Of a DNA stretch of 64,000 nt, positions 23,955 to 30,934 are shown piece after piece. Origin of the DNA: Palsa-506 sp963755815. GTDB taxonomy: Bacteria; Actinomycetota; Actinomycetes; Streptosporangiales; Streptosporangiaceae. A program made the translations under genes and the position numbers. Each line of letters opens with the position of its first letter. Position 1 is the stretch's first letter. The notes beneath the pieces are model-generated. The model worked only from the letters and a program-made list of their open reading frames with translations. It ran no database searches and had not been told where the DNA came from. The stretch spans positions 186,001 to 250,000 of the forward strand of contig CAVWLF010000005.1 in NCBI GenBank assembly GCA_963755815.1. The letters are read 5' to 3'.

Positions 23955-24983
23955 ATGACTGCCCCCGGTGCGTTCGCTGACATCCCGGCGCTGCGGGAAT
24001 GCTGGCACCCGGTGGCGTTCGGCCGTGACCTGGCCGATCGCCCGGTGCGTGCCGACCTGCTCGGCGAGCCGCTGGTTCTGTGGCGGGGCCAGGATGGCGG
24101 TCCCCGGGCCAACCTGGACCTGTGCGTGCACCGGGGCACCGCGCTGTCACTCGGCTGGATCAGCGGTGATGAGCTGGTCTGTCCCTACCACGGCTGGCAT
24201 TACGCGGCCGACGGCCGCTGCGTGGCCATTCCCCAGCTCGAGGATCCGTCCCGGGTGCCCGCCAAGGCCCGGATTCCGGCCTACCGGGCGCAGGAAAGGT
24301 ACGGCCTGGTCTGGGTGGCGCTGGACGAGCCGCGCTGGCCGCTCCCCGAGGTGCCGGAACTGGAGGATGACGGGTGGGCGGCGCTGACGGCCGGCCCGTA
24401 CCGCTGGGAGTGCGACGCGGCCCGCCAGGTGGAGAACTTCACCGACTTCGGGCACTTCCCGTGGGTGCATCCGGGGCTGCTCGGTGATCCGGAGCGGCCG
24501 GTTGTGCCGCGCCACGAGGTCCGTACCGAGGGGCACGTGCTGCACTACACGGTGGTCCGGCCGGAGGCCGCGAATACCGACGACTTCCCGGTCTTCGGCA
24601 ACGAGCAGGCCGGACCGCCGGAGCGGCGCAGCCGCTACGAGTTGCACCTGCCGTACACCATCGCGCTCCGGCTGGGCTGGGGCGGCGAGCGTGGCATGGT
24701 GTACTTCTTCGCCGCCCAGCCGGTGACGGCCGACCGCTGCGCCGGGTACGTGGTGATCGGGCGGAATTACAACCTCGATCAGCCCGACCGCGTCCTGCAG
24801 GACTTCGAGGACACCATCTTCGGCCAGGATCAGGTGGTGGTGGAGTCGCAGCGGCCCGAGCGAGTGCCGTTCGACCTGGCCGCCGAATTGCACCTGAAGT
24901 TCGACGCGGTGGCCGTCGCCTACCGCAAGGCCATGCGCGCATCCGGGCTGGCCACGAGCGACGCGATCGGGCTCGGCGGCTGA
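23955..24983 (+). CDS. Rieske non-haem iron oxygenase, alpha subunit
   Basis: 342 residues. The [2Fe-2S] Rieske site is Cys57-x-His59 (CVHRG) and Cys76-x2-His79 (CPYHGWHY). The mononuclear iron site is ENFTDFGHFPWVHPG with bridging Asp164 and ligands His167 and His172. This is the single-component layout of the vanillate O-demethylase/phthalate-dioxygenase group, needing a separate reductase that is not nearby. Substrate unknown. ATG 23955 follows GAAGGA. The next gene on the opposite strand is a cysteine-dioxygenase-like thiol oxygenase. Confidence 0.92.
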   Translation: MTAPGAFADIPALRECWHPVAFGRDLADRPVRADLLGEPLVLWRGQDGGPRANLDLCVHRGTALSLGWISGDELVCPYHGWHYAADGRCVAIPQLEDPSRVPAKARIPAYRAQERYGLVWVALDEPRWPLPEVPELEDDGWAALTAGPYRWECDAARQVENFTDFGHFPWVHPGLLGDPERPVVPRHEVRTEGHVLHYTVVRPEAANTDDFPVFGNEQAGPPERRSRYELHLPYTIALRLGWGGERGMVYFFAAQPVTADRCAGYVVIGRNYNLDQPDRVLQDFEDTIFGQDQVVVESQRPERVPFDLAAELHLKFDAVAVAYRKAMRASGLATSDAIGLGG

Positions 24984-25049
24984 CGGCCCAGCGGGTCCGG
25001 CCAGGTCTGACCGGGCCTGGACCGGCCGGGCGCGGGTTGCGGCCGCCGG

Positions 25050-25613
25050 TCAGCGGGGCGCCTGCGCGACGACGGGCAGGTCGTAGATCCGGCGGACGCT
25101 GCTGCCCAGGCGGCTTATGTCGGTGCCGTAGATATGCAGCGAGATGGCGGTCTGGCTACCGTCGTTGCGCACCTTGTGGATGTCGCCGGGAGGCGCGAGG
25201 CCGACGACGTCACCGGCGCCGCTGAACCACGTTCCGGCTTCTTCCAGCCAGCCGTCATCGCGCAGCAGGTACCGCTGCTCGTGCTCGGCACCCTGGATGA
25301 CTCCGGCGACGCACCAGGTGACGTGGTCGTGAATGGGCGTGGCCTGACCGGGTCGCCAGACCAGGGCGACGACGGAGAACGCGCCGTCTGGTTCCGCGTG
25401 CAGCAGGTGGCAGCAGTACTTCAGCGGATCACCGTAAGCCTGCTCGGCGGTCAGGAGCTCGGGGCCGGGCAGGTGCAGTCTCAGCTGGTCAGCTACCAGA
25501 TCGGCCGTCTCCGCCCAGCTGGCGTGGCGCTGTGTTACCGCCCGCACGGCGCTGATCAGGTCGCCGAGACATCGGCCGGCGGTGACCGGGGGCGCCGCTT
25601 TCCTAGTTTTCAT
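25050..25613 (-). CDS. Cysteine-dioxygenase-family thiol dioxygenase
   Basis: 187 residues from ATG 25613. The cupin iron site is visible: His95 and His97 in TPIHDHVTWC, and His146 in PPGDIHKVRN. Cys101 follows the HDH motif at the position associated with the Cys-Tyr crosslink region. Members oxidise cysteine or related thiols to sulfinates. The frame continues upstream, but that extension is not cupin-like, and the start coincides with a consensus promoter (25620-25648), indicating a leaderless message. Confidence 0.85.
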   Translation of the reverse strand: MKTRKAAPPVTAGRCLGDLISAVRAVTQRHASWAETADLVADQLRLHLPGPELLTAEQAYGDPLKYCCHLLHAEPDGAFSVVALVWRPGQATPIHDHVTWCVAGVIQGAEHEQRYLLRDDGWLEEAGTWFSGAGDVVGLAPPGDIHKVRNDGSQTAISLHIYGTDISRLGSSVRRIYDLPVVAQAPR

Positions 25614-25648
25614 ATCAACATTATATGATATTAACGATCTCCCGACAA
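25612..25648 (-). promoter_or_regulatory. Near-consensus promoter with dyad; predicted leaderless start
   Basis: Minus strand: TTGTCG (25643-25648), 17-base spacer, TATAAT (25620-25625), then six bases (GTTGAT) and the ATG. Transcription should start at or next to the A of ATG. An inverted repeat ATATCA-N8-TGATAT (25612-25631) covers the -10 box and start codon, a likely repressor site. No ribosome-binding site precedes the ATG. Confidence 0.75.
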
Positions 25649-25696
25649 TGACCTGCTGGTCAGTTAGCGAACGGACGCTGAAAAACTCGGGAGTTC

Positions 25697-26290
25697 TCAG
25701 GCGGGCAGCCATCCTGAGTCCCGGCCGGCCAGGGCGAGTACGCGGTCGAGCAGCGGCGCATCGGCGGGCACCGGCCGGGAAGGGCCAAACGGCACATCCG
25801 GGCCGGCCGGCGCGTCCGGGCTGGCGAACTGGATGAGGAAGCGCCGCGCGGCATCCAGCACCTCTGGATCGCAGGTGTAGGACTGCCCGGTCGCACGGGC
25901 GACGTCCCAGCCGTGCACGGCCAGCTCGTCGGCCGCGGTGAGGGCGACCATCTCGCCGGGAGCGTCCATGTCGGCGATCTTCGTCATCCCGGCCCATGCG
26001 CCCGGTTCCCGCCAGGCCTGGGCCAGCTCGCCGAGCTGGCGCGGGATCCGCGTCCGCCAGTCCGGGCCCAGCCGGGACGCGTCCCCGGCCGGCGCCTGCC
26101 GCACGTACGGATTGCCGAGATCCTTGCTGGCCGCCGCGGCGAACGCCAGCGCCATGACGCCGACATGCTCGATGAGATCGCCGAGGGTGTAGGCCGGGAG
26201 CGGGGTCGGCTGGCCCAGCTCATCATCCCGGACGCGAGCGACCAGATCAGCCAGCCGCTGGGCGGCTGGCGTCAGATCCACAGTGTTCAT
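25697..26290 (-). CDS. TIGR03086-type (mycothiol-dependent isomerase-like) metal-binding protein
   Basis: 197 residues from ATG 26290 (MNTVDLTPAAQRLADLV); ATG 26305 is a five-codon-longer alternative. The DinB-like four-helix bundle of this actinobacterial family shows in YTLGDLIEHVGVMALAFAAAA (metal-ligand His in IEHV), ADELAVHGWDVARATGQ (second His) and the C-terminal LDRVLALAGRD. Members are annotated as maleylpyruvate-isomerase-like or unknown. Its place between a thiol dioxygenase and a CheY-like gene gives no clear role. Confidence 0.8.
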   Translation of the reverse strand: MNTVDLTPAAQRLADLVARVRDDELGQPTPLPAYTLGDLIEHVGVMALAFAAAASKDLGNPYVRQAPAGDASRLGPDWRTRIPRQLGELAQAWREPGAWAGMTKIADMDAPGEMVALTAADELAVHGWDVARATGQSYTCDPEVLDAARRFLIQFASPDAPAGPDVPFGPSRPVPADAPLLDRVLALAGRDSGWLPA

Positions 26291-26374
26291 GCTTGATAAG
26301 ACCATGCCGGGGCCCGGGACTCACCGGCAGCATTCCAAAGAGGAACCACTCGTAAGCTTCCGGCGGAGCCGTTT

Positions 26375-26745
26375 TCAGCCGTCGTAGCTGCTGAGCTTCC
26401 GTCTACGTACGGCCAGCAAGGCGTGAGCAATAGCCAGGACGTGCTCCCCGTACGGCTTGAACGCGACAATGTCCGGGCTGCAGGCGAAGTGACAGCCCGC
26501 ACTCGACGCCAGGACCGGGACAGCGGCCGTGGCTGGCTCATCCCTGAGCTGCTGGATGAATTCAGTGCCACCGCTGACCGGCATCATGATGTCGATCACC
26601 ACGAGATCCGGCCGGGACTGGCGCACGGCCCCAGCGCGGCGGCGCCATCCTCGGCCTCGGCCACCTCATGCCCGGCAATCTCGAAGATCATCCGGAGCAT
26701 GGACCGCTCGTGCGGGTCGGCCTCGACGACCAGAATCCTGGGCAT
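26375..26745 (-). pseudogene. CheY-like response regulator with a frameshift
   Basis: The start is ATG 26745 (MPRILVVEADPHERSMLRMIFEIAGHEVAEAEDGAAALG). The frame then leaves the family, while the next frame takes over at VRQSRPDLVVIDIMMPVSGGTEF and runs to the stop at 26375. All receiver residues are present across the two frames: acidic pocket Glu-Ala-Asp, phosphoacceptor Asp in VVIDIMMP, Ser in LASSAG and Lys in AFKPYG. The shift is at a GGGG run near 26627-26632, where one missing G would restore a single frame of about 123 residues. Either a real pseudogene or a sequence error. No output domain. Confidence 0.8.
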
Positions 26746-26774
26746 AGCCGCAGGCCGCCTCCCATTAGCTGTAG

Positions 26775-26809
26775 TTACTCTTAGTATACATACGAAATAC
26801 TGAGAGTAA
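26775..26809 (-). repeat. 13-bp inverted repeat in the response-regulator promoter region
   Basis: Arms TTACTCTTAGTAT (26775-26787) and ATACTGAGAGTAA (26797-26809) match at 12 of 13 positions around a 9-base loop, in a markedly AT-rich patch 30-64 bases upstream of the CheY-like start. The minus strand also carries a TATACT hexamer within it. It may be an operator or a cruciform/terminator-like element. Confidence 0.65.
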
Positions 26810-27091
26810 TACAGTCAAATGCCAATCGTAGCTCCCCGGAGTCCTCTGGCCCAAAGCGCCGCGTCCGTAAGTGCCCTATACGCGTTCGACAAACCCGAAC
26901 CTGCGTTCGCATACTGGCATGGCACGACGGGAGCCCGCGCTGCGATGCTGGGGACGTGACGCGGGCATCTCGCCGGTGCTGAAGGACTCGCGCGGCGCGC
27001 GGCGACCTGCATGCCTGGCCTCACGTCGAAGGAACCCGTCGGCGGGCGGCGCGGAGTGTTTCGGTAGCAGCGCCCGGGTCGGCCAGGGCGG
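26810..27091. other. Intergenic stretch without a recognised gene
   Basis: Two overlapping open frames of about 70 codons (plus 26871-27095, minus 26815-27024) have Arg/Ala-rich, low-complexity products and no ribosome-binding sites. I see no RNA gene or repeat here. Confidence 0.5.
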
Positions 27092-27433
27092 CTAGAGGAG
27101 CTCGAGCAGTGCCTCGCCCGCCTGGACCAGGAAGTCGATCAGCGCCGCATCTTCGTCGGCTCCGAGGAGGAAGGCGACCTGGCCCTCGAGAAGAATGCCG
27201 GTCGTGTCGCCGAAGAGCGTCTCGATGGTCACGCCGAGTTCGTCGAACCCCACCCCGTCAAGCGCGCTGACCGCGAACTCCGCGGCACCCTCGGACATCT
27301 GGGTGGCGAACTCCCGTACCCATGTCGCCTGGGTCGCCAGATCCGCGCCCTTGAACTCCCAGATCAGGCCAGGCACGTTCTCGATCTGGACGCTCCACAC
27401 GTCGTCGACGATGCCGATCATCAGGTTCGCCAT
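27092..27433 (-). CDS. Small acidic protein of unknown function (partner of 27433-27891)
   Basis: 113 residues from ATG 27433 (MANLMIGIVDDVWSVQ), five bases after AAGAGG; ATG 27436 lies one codon upstream. The sequence is strongly acidic with an amphipathic helical look (LATQATWVREFATQMSEGAAEFAV, EDAALIDFLVQAGEALLELL). The start overlaps the upstream stop as ATGA, so the two proteins are translationally coupled. I recognise no family. An immunity or chaperone-like role for the upstream product is only a guess from the acidic partner arrangement. Confidence 0.65.
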   Translation of the reverse strand: MANLMIGIVDDVWSVQIENVPGLIWEFKGADLATQATWVREFATQMSEGAAEFAVSALDGVGFDELGVTIETLFGDTTGILLEGQVAFLLGADEDAALIDFLVQAGEALLELL

Positions 27434-27891
27434 CATGGCCTCTTCGGGATGTCGCTGATAAGAACGTCTACCAGGCCTGAGGTCTCGCTCAGCTTGGGCG
27501 TCGCGAGCACCTGGCAGGTCTTGAACGTCCACTTGTGCGGCGTTGTATCGGTGGTACGGGAACCCCAGTCGTTATCCAGGTACCGCCACTGATCCTGCCC
27601 CCCGATGCCGAACAGGTGGAAGAACTGCTTGACCTCTACGGCGAAACTGCCTTCATCGCACTTGTAGCCAAGCCTGATCCACAGCCCGTCCTTCACCAGG
27701 AACCCAAGGTGCGCAGTATTGGCGGCCGCAGTCGTCCCGCCGTTATGGGGTTCGATGATCTCCAGCGGGGTCTGGGTGACCTCGTCGGTCCAGTTGACGC
27801 CTTCGTTCGTTCCTGCGCCGACTGTCCAGATGTTGCGTGACCATCTCATGCTGGAGTAGTTGTGAACCGATATCTGCAGTCCGTCTTCCAT
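27433..27891 (-). CDS. Beta-rich protein of unknown function
   Basis: 152 residues from ATG 27891 with many aromatic residues and alternating beta-strand patterns (LQISVHNYSSMRWSRNIWTVGAG, LGFLVKDGLWIRLGYKC, FAVEVKQFFHLFG, LVDVLISDIP). The build recalls small beta-sandwich secreted or membrane-active proteins such as aegerolysin-like folds, but no signature motif confirms this. There is no signal peptide. First gene of a two-gene unit; composition is clearly less GC-rich than the backbone, suggesting transfer. It lies about 80 bases from the tRNA-Glu-derived repeat. Confidence 0.6.
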   Translation of the reverse strand: MEDGLQISVHNYSSMRWSRNIWTVGAGTNEGVNWTDEVTQTPLEIIEPHNGGTTAAANTAHLGFLVKDGLWIRLGYKCDEGSFAVEVKQFFHLFGIGGQDQWRYLDNDWGSRTTDTTPHKWTFKTCQVLATPKLSETSGLVDVLISDIPKRP

Positions 27892-27972
27892 GGCGCTGAC
27901 GATAACGCCTTAACGGTGCGCAGTGGTACGCAAAGCGTCAGATCGGGGCGGGTTCGAATAAGCGGCTATGTT

Positions 27973-28061
27973 GACCGCCGGAAACCGGCGATCAGGCCCT
28001 TGGCCTGCTACTTCTGTAGTAGTCCCGACCGGATTTGAACCGGCGCCACCGCCTTGAGAGG
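27973..28061 (-). repeat. Direct repeat copy A containing the 3' part of a tRNA-Glu gene (att-like)
   Basis: This 89-base stretch matches 34792-34879 with a one-base gap and about six differences. Positions 28020-28061 equal the 3' part of tRNA-Glu on the minus strand: anticodon loop, variable region, T arm and 3' acceptor strand. The 5' half of the tRNA is missing; beyond 28061 the sequences diverge. Integrative elements typically leave such a tRNA 3' duplicate at their far end, so this is read as one boundary of a 6.8-kb segment. Confidence 0.8.
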
Positions 28062-28127
28062 AACGCGCGCCACTGTTCAATCTGGTTCGGCAGCGCGCCT
28101 TGCTGGTCAGCACTCTGCGGCACAACG

Positions 28128-28526
28128 TCAGCTGTCCGGGATCAGGTCGGCCACGTCATTGTGCAGCTTGGCCATTGCCTGGTCGAACGTGGCGAGCCGG
28201 GAACCCCGGACCCGGGCGAGCTGGGCCAGGTATGCGTCGGTTACCTGGCGATGGCCGATGATCCCCGCTATGGGAACACTGGCGTACTCGACATCGTCAG
28301 GCCAGAATTCGTGCCGTGGGTCGGCGCTCGCCCCGCTGAGAACTGCTTGCGCGGTGGCGGCCGACTGGCCTTCGCGGATGAGCAGGCGCATGAGGCTGCC
28401 CTGGGTCACTGGGCAGGTCGCGAAGTTCCCGCTGATGCCGACAAACCAGCTCTCCGCGGCCACATGGTGAACGTGATCGTCGACGAGCAGGGCGATGAGC
28501 ACGTTCGCGTCGAGCAGGACGGTCAC
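28128..28526 (-). CDS. vapC: VapC-type PIN-domain toxin
   Basis: 132 residues. PIN acidic residues are in LLDANVLIALL (Asp6), VTDAYLAQLA and LATFDQAMA, the expected order for the Mg2+-dependent RNase site. VapC toxins cleave tRNA or rRNA. The GTG start overlaps the antitoxin stop as GTGA, the usual vapBC arrangement. It lies immediately inside the tRNA-Glu repeat-bounded segment, consistent with a stabilising module. Confidence 0.92.
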   Translation of the reverse strand: MTVLLDANVLIALLVDDHVHHVAAESWFVGISGNFATCPVTQGSLMRLLIREGQSAATAQAVLSGASADPRHEFWPDDVEYASVPIAGIIGHRQVTDAYLAQLARVRGSRLATFDQAMAKLHNDVADLIPDS

Positions 28527-28753
28527 TGATCGTCGTCCTCAAGCCGCCTGACGTCCTCGCTGGTGATTGTCTTGCCGAGGTGCGCGACGGGCAGGCCGGT
28601 TCGAGCGCTCCGCACTACCTCACCAGGCTGGCCTGAGCCAAGTCCCCGGCGGATAAGCCCGCTGACAGCCTGGCTCAGCGACTGATGGGTATCTCTGGCG
28701 ATCGCGACCGCCTGAGCGTGAAGATCATCAGGGATGTCGAGGGTAGTGCGCAT
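28523..28753 (-). CDS. vapB: VapB-type ribbon-helix-helix antitoxin
   Basis: 76 residues. MRTTLDIPDDLHAQAVAIARDTHQSLSQAVSGLIRRGL is an RHH DNA-binding domain; the acidic tail (GKTITSEDVRRLEDDDQ) should wrap the toxin. Located directly upstream of and coupled to vapC. Antitoxin-toxin complexes of this family autorepress; TATACT six bases before the ATG marks the promoter, and ATCAT/ATGAT-type dyads upstream (28774-28795) are possible operator sites. Confidence 0.9.
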   Translation of the reverse strand: MRTTLDIPDDLHAQAVAIARDTHQSLSQAVSGLIRRGLGSGQPGEVVRSARTGLPVAHLGKTITSEDVRRLEDDDQ

Positions 28754-28759
28754 GCCAGC

Positions 28760-28765
28760 AGTATA
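28760..28765 (-). promoter_or_regulatory. -10 box of vapBC, predicted leaderless
   Basis: TATACT on the minus strand ends six bases before the vapB ATG (28753) and no ribosome site is present, so the message is probably leaderless. A -35 match is weak. The same hexamer and spacing occur at the metG leader. Confidence 0.55.
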
Positions 28766-28879
28766 ACTTCACTTCATCATGATGCGATGATGCATGCGAG
28801 CCTCTCCAGGACGGCACGGATCGCCTCAACCCGGTCCTGGGGTGCCGGGCGCTTATTCAACGGGCTGCACAGGGCCGGG

Positions 28880-30787
28880 TCACGGCAGCGTCCACTGCTG
28901 GTTGGCACCGCCGTTGCAGGTGTAGATCTCCAGCTGAGTGCCGTCGGTGGTAACGAACCTCGGGTCGTCCAGGCATTTGCCCGACGCCGGATTGACCAGG
29001 GTGCCGTTCACCGCGCGCCACTGCTGGTTCGCGCCGCCGGTGCAAGTCCACAGTTCGACCATCGACTTGTTAGCTTTCTGGTCGCGGTAGATGTCCATGC
29101 ATTTGCCGTTAACCTGCATTGTTCCGTCCGGCGCGACGGTCCAGGCCTGTTCGGCTGACCCGTTGCAATCCCACATCACGATCCTGGTGTCATTCACGGC
29201 GGAGTCGCCACTGTCGTCGACGCACTTGGCGCTGCGGTCACCCGAGACGATCGGGCCAGTGGGCTGTGCGGTGAAGATGGCGGGCGCGCTGGCACCGGAA
29301 TCACCTGCCGTGGTGCGGGTGATGACGGTGATGGTGTAGGCGGCACCTTGGGTGAGGCCGGTGATGGCGCAGGTCGTTGCGCCGGTCGTGGAGCATGCCG
29401 CGCCGCCGGGAGCGGCGGTGGCGGTGAAGCCGGTGAGGGTGCCGCCGTCCAGGCTGGCCGGGGCGGCCCAGAAGACAGTATCGCTGGTACTGCCGGGAAC
29501 GGCATCGACGCTGGTCGGCGCCTGCGGGCCGGTCAGCACCGGCACCAGGCTCTGGGCGGCAGTGCTGTGGTCACCAAGCTCTCCGTTAAAGTTGCCGCCC
29601 CAGCAGTAGATGGCGGCCGCGGTATCCAGCGCACACGTGGAACTGCCGCCCGCGCTGATCTGAGTCAGGGCCTGGCCGGCCAGCGCTCCGCTGGCGTCCA
29701 CCGCCACCGGGACGGTGGAGTTAGTGGTATTTCCGTCACCGAGTTCGCCCGCATCGTTACCGCCCCAGCAGTAGGCGGCGGCCGCGGTATCCAGCGCACA
29801 TGTGGAACTGCCGCCCGCGCTGATCTGAGTCAGGGTCCGGCCGGCCAGCGCTCCGCTGGTGTCCACCGCCACCGGGACGTTGGATTCGGCCGTGCTTCCG
29901 TCGCCGAGTGTGCCGAGGCCCCAGCAATAGGCCGCGCCCGCGGTATCCAGCGCGCACGTCGACGTGCCCGCGCTGATCTGGGTGATGGTCTTGCCGGCCA
30001 GCGCGCCGCTGGTATCCACCGCCACCGGGACACTGGAGCCGCTGGTGCTTCCGTCGCCGAGGCCGCCGCCGAGGCCGAGGCGCCCCCAGCAATAGGCGGC
30101 GCCAGCGCTATCCAGCGCACACACCTGGCCTTGGGAACCTACGCTGATCTGGGTGATGGTCTTGCCGGCCAGTGCGCCGCTGGTATTCACCGCTACCGGG
30201 ACGCTCGAGTTGAACGTGTCTCCGTCGCCAAGCTGCCCGAATTGATTAAAGCCCCAGCAGTACACGGCGCCGGCGGTATCCAGGGCGCACGTGGCCTCGG
30301 TGCCGACGCCGATCTGGGTGAGGGTCAGGCCGGCCAGCGCGCCGCTGGCGTCCACGGCCACCGGGACACTGGAGTTGGCCGTGCTTCCGTCGCCCAGCTG
30401 CCCGAATTCATTGAAGCCCCAGCAGTAGGCGGCGCCGGCGGTATCCAGCGCACACGTATAGCTGCCGCCCGCGCTGATCTGGGTCAGGGTCCGGCCGGCC
30501 AGCACTCCGCTGGTGTCCACGGCCACTGGCATGCTCGCGTGACCGCCGGTGCTGCCGTCACCCAGAGCGCCAAACGTATTGTCACCCCAGCAGTAGGCCT
30601 TACCGTCTTCGATGGCACACGAGCGGTCAGACCCCGCCGAAATCGAGGTCACCCCCTGCGAAACCGCCAGCGCGGCCTGCGATGCGGGTACCAGCGCACC
30701 TATCCCGGCGGCGAGCAGAACGAGCGTCCCGCCCGCAGCGCGCTGCCGCAGAGCCCCGCGCCGCACGTCCGTTGCCCCGCCTGGCAT
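28880..30787 (-). CDS. Secreted RCC1-repeat, fibronectin-III and ricin-B lectin protein
   Basis: 635 residues from ATG 30787 (GAGAGGA upstream). Signal peptide about 1-38 (RQRAAGGTLVLLAAGIGALVPASQAALA). Residues about 45-410 form seven RCC1-type blades with the motif C-A-L-D-T-A-G-A-A-Y-C-W-G, then G-x-L-G-D-G-S-T and P-V-A-V-D-T-S-G-A-L-A-G; paired Cys in each blade suggest disulfides. A fibronectin-III-like domain (APTSVDAVPGS... YTITVITRTT) follows. The end is a ricin-B lectin trefoil with three Q-x-W motifs (EQAWT, QQWRA, QQWTL). It likely binds carbohydrate outside the cell. Lies in the repeat-bounded segment. Confidence 0.88.
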   Translation of the reverse strand: MPGGATDVRRGALRQRAAGGTLVLLAAGIGALVPASQAALAVSQGVTSISAGSDRSCAIEDGKAYCWGDNTFGALGDGSTGGHASMPVAVDTSGVLAGRTLTQISAGGSYTCALDTAGAAYCWGFNEFGQLGDGSTANSSVPVAVDASGALAGLTLTQIGVGTEATCALDTAGAVYCWGFNQFGQLGDGDTFNSSVPVAVNTSGALAGKTITQISVGSQGQVCALDSAGAAYCWGRLGLGGGLGDGSTSGSSVPVAVDTSGALAGKTITQISAGTSTCALDTAGAAYCWGLGTLGDGSTAESNVPVAVDTSGALAGRTLTQISAGGSSTCALDTAAAAYCWGGNDAGELGDGNTTNSTVPVAVDASGALAGQALTQISAGGSSTCALDTAAAIYCWGGNFNGELGDHSTAAQSLVPVLTGPQAPTSVDAVPGSTSDTVFWAAPASLDGGTLTGFTATAAPGGAACSTTGATTCAITGLTQGAAYTITVITRTTAGDSGASAPAIFTAQPTGPIVSGDRSAKCVDDSGDSAVNDTRIVMWDCNGSAEQAWTVAPDGTMQVNGKCMDIYRDQKANKSMVELWTCTGGANQQWRAVNGTLVNPASGKCLDDPRFVTTDGTQLEIYTCNGGANQQWTLP

Positions 30788-30934
30788 GGTCGAAGTCCTC
30801 TCAGCAGGCCGCCGCAATCCGGCTGCACATGCTACTACTCCACGTAATATTCAGTCGCTTAAAGTGACCAGATGTCGGCTCCACGCAACACACCAGCAAA
30901 ACGCTGTCAGCCAGAACGGTGCCGATCGCCGGAG

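Noticed and set aside
26815..27095. Overlapping open frames of about 70 codons on both strands
   Set aside because: No ribosome sites, low-complexity products and no family resemblance.
29348..30847. 499-codon plus-strand frame with repeats, opposite the RCC1-lectin gene
   Set aside because: Its repeats mirror the RCC1 coding repeats on the other strand; composition is not protein-like.
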